From assembly GCA_018672815.1 (NCBI GenBank), contig JABHDX010000159.1, forward strand, positions 1-7,607: a stretch of 7,607 nucleotides of DNA, in the 5' to 3' direction. Each line of letters starts with the position of its first letter. The first letter of the stretch is position 1. The stretch comes from Gammaproteobacteria bacterium. GTDB lineage: Bacteria > Pseudomonadota > Gammaproteobacteria > UBA11654. The position numbers and the translations under genes were made by a program. Positions 6,304 through 7,607 of the stretch are shown here, in pieces. Under the pieces are notes generated by a model. It had not been told where the DNA came from and searched no databases. It saw only the letters and a list, made by a program, of their open reading frames with translations.

Positions 6304-6990
6304 ATGAATTTAAAATTAAAACTAATCTTTGCTTCAATACTACTATTCTCTCTCCAAGTGTCTGTTGCGAAAAAAATAGACTTAGTCTGCGATGCCGCTA
6401 TATTTAATATTGAAAGTGATATGGATGCTGAAATCAAGCCTGGTTATATCAGAACTGTTAGCCCAGCAATTTCTGCTTTTGTTGCAAGCGATGGTTATTC
6501 CACAACAACTACCATTGAGTGTAAAAAAGATGACGAAACAGGATTAAGACAATGTTTAGGATTGAATAATAATAATTACTGCAAAAACCCAAAAGACATA
6601 TTTAGAGTAAGAAGCACTAAAGAGGATAACTCCATAATAATGGTTGGTAATAGATGCATGGGTTCCTATAAAAAATATGTCCTTACTACTGAATCAATTG
6701 AAGATATCGTAGATCCTTTAAGAAAAGGAAAAAGGTTAACTTATTATGAAGATCGAATGTTATTTAAAATGAAAAACCAAATATTCTCTCCAACTGGAGC
6801 TAAAATTGGAACAGACTATAATGGAACCAATATATACAGGACTATTAATCTTACCAACAATAATGCCCAACCCGTTTTAAATCTCGATTTATCAGGAGAA
6901 GGATTCTATTATCTTGAAATAACTTCTAGTGAGCTTGAAAATCCAAAAGACAAGTACTCACTTGAAACAACCTGTAGAAACAAAAGATAA
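6304..6990 (+). CDS. Secreted six-cysteine protein of unknown function
   Basis: This 228-residue protein begins with a good Sec signal peptide: Lys4 and Lys6, a hydrophobic core 7-17, and a probable cut after SVA (20-22). The mature chain of about 206 residues holds exactly six cysteines (29, 73, 84, 93, 118, 224), an even number that fits three disulfides in the periplasm or outside the cell. The middle, around CKKDDETGLRQCLGLNNNNYC (73-93), is Asn-rich and closely spaced in Cys; the C-terminal third looks beta-rich (GEGFYYLEIT, 198-207). I do not recognise a family and see no catalytic motif or membrane segment after the signal. AGGA at 6289-6292 with a spacer of 11 bases supports this ATG. 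It starts 20 bases after the peptidase stop, so it is probably in the same transcript. No terminator is seen behind it. Confidence 0.8.
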   Translation: MNLKLKLIFASILLFSLQVSVAKKIDLVCDAAIFNIESDMDAEIKPGYIRTVSPAISAFVASDGYSTTTTIECKKDDETGLRQCLGLNNNNYCKNPKDIFRVRSTKEDNSIIMVGNRCMGSYKKYVLTTESIEDIVDPLRKGKRLTYYEDRMLFKMKNQIFSPTGAKIGTDYNGTNIYRTINLTNNNAQPVLNLDLSGEGFYYLEITSSELENPKDKYSLETTCRNKR

Positions 6991-7083
6991 AAAAAGAATA
7001 AAACTACTCTTCCACATAATCACATCAAGAATCTAGATTTAAATTAATTCTTTTTCAATAGGATTCTGTAATAGTATAAAAAT

Positions 7084-7607
7084 ATGATAATAAGAAAAAT
7101 AATTACTCTAGCTTTCATATATTCACTTACATTATCTTCAATGACATTATTTGCGAATAATAATTTAGGAGAAAAGACTGCAGATATAATATTGATAGGA
7201 CAGAGTATTATTACTATGGACTCATCCATTAACATAAATGCAGTTGCTGTGGCTGGTAGGAAGATTGTTGCAACTGGTTCATACAATGAAGTAATAAAAT
7301 TGAAAGGTAAATCTACTAAAATTATTGAACTTGGTGATAATACTCTTGTTCCTGGATTTATCGAACATCATGTTCATCCATTTTTGGCTGCAATAACTAT
7401 GCAATCAGAAATTATAGCTATTGAGGACTGGATTCTACCTAATAAAAAATCCAAAGGTGTCATAGATAGAAAATCCTATTTGAAAAGATTGAGAAAAGCA
7501 GTAGAACAGTTTGAAGGCAATGAACCACTTGTTACCTGGGGGTTTCATCATTATTTTCATGGAAAACTATCCAGAAAAGATTTGGATTCAATTTCTCCAG
7601 AAAAGCC
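7084..7607 (+). CDS. Exported YtcJ-like metal-dependent amidohydrolase, N-terminal part (cut by right edge)
   Basis: The frame opens at ATG 7084 and runs off the window, giving 174 codons. Residues 1-24 form a signal peptide (Arg4, Lys5, hydrophobic core, probable cut after LFA). Then comes the usual small beta-domain start ADIILIGQSIITMD (33-46) and AVAVAGRKIVATG (53-65), typical of amidohydrolases, and LVPGFIEHHVHPF (88-100), in which His96 and His98 are the first two metal ligands of the TIM barrel. TWGFHHYFHG (151-160) agrees with the YtcJ/PF07969 group. These enzymes hydrolyse amide or related C-N bonds; the substrate is unknown, and the remaining metal ligands lie beyond the edge. No clear Shine-Dalgarno precedes the ATG, so translation may use a short or leaderless transcript; TGTAAT at 7067-7072 is a possible -10. 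A 93-base gap separates it from the six-cysteine gene. Confidence 0.87.
   Translation, partial: MIIRKIITLAFIYSLTLSSMTLFANNNLGEKTADIILIGQSIITMDSSININAVAVAGRKIVATGSYNEVIKLKGKSTKIIELGDNTLVPGFIEHHVHPFLAAITMQSEIIAIEDWILPNKKSKGVIDRKSYLKRLRKAVEQFEGNEPLVTWGFHHYFHGKLSRKDLDSISPEK

Noticed and set aside
7029..7050. Palindromes AATCTAGATT (7030-7039) and ATTTAAAT (7037-7044) before the amidohydrolase
   Set aside because: They are short, overlapping, not arranged around a common centre and expected by chance in this A/T-rich gap.
7044..7286. Minus-strand open frame of 80 codons at the right end
   Set aside because: It overlaps antisense the signal peptide and first beta-domain of the amidohydrolase, whose plus-strand motifs are much more convincing.
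4836..7607. Integrated element with a repeated tRNA 3' end as attachment site
   Set aside because: No second copy of the tRNA T-arm/acceptor sequence and no integrase gene are seen within the window.

Overview
The window looks like a piece of chromosome from an AT-rich, free-living Gammaproteobacterium, probably marine and of the oligotrophic, TonB-receptor-rich kind such as SAR86-like lineages. This rests on general character (an outer-membrane TonB receptor, Gram-negative lipoprotein and periplasmic signals, acyl-CoA catabolism, small intergenic gaps, low G+C) and not on a marker gene, so the lineage is only a guess.

Left part (1-4716), catabolism. The 3' half of a TonB-dependent receptor gene enters from the left edge and ends at a strong Rho-independent terminator. 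Eighteen bases later begins a luciferase-like flavin/F420 oxidoreductase of the TIGR03617 (MSMEG_2256) type. Facing it on the minus strand is a two-gene operon, an acyl-CoA ligase followed 5 bases later by a crotonase-fold enoyl-CoA hydratase/isomerase. Together they suggest uptake of a hydrophobic organic compound, CoA activation of an acid, isomerisation or hydration in a beta-oxidation-like route, and a flavin-dependent oxidation step. The substrate cannot be read from the sequence. The ligase operon has a plausible sigma70 promoter with a palindromic operator-like site at the transcription start.

Middle (4717-5058), regulatory and RNA. This stretch holds the ligase promoter, a complete tRNA-Ser(GGA) with encoded CCA, and a very A/T-rich leader with two back-to-back inverted repeats that end exactly at the Shine-Dalgarno sequence of the next gene.

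Right part (5059-7607), envelope and export. Four plus-strand genes all carry export signals: a small lipoprotein, an M48 zinc metallopeptidase (LoiP/BepA-like catalytic domain without TPRs), a secreted six-cysteine protein of unknown function, and the start of an exported YtcJ-like amidohydrolase cut by the right edge. The peptidase is notable because its first ATG lies inside the signal peptide. The reading frame continues upstream without an ATG, GTG or TTG, to a CTG that would give a textbook signal peptide and overlap the lipoprotein stop.

No CRISPR array, insertion sequence, phage gene or known defence system is visible. The parts that deserve a second look are the peptidase start, the tandem A/U hairpins, the crotonase active site, and the uncharacterised lipoprotein/peptidase/six-cysteine set behind the tRNA.
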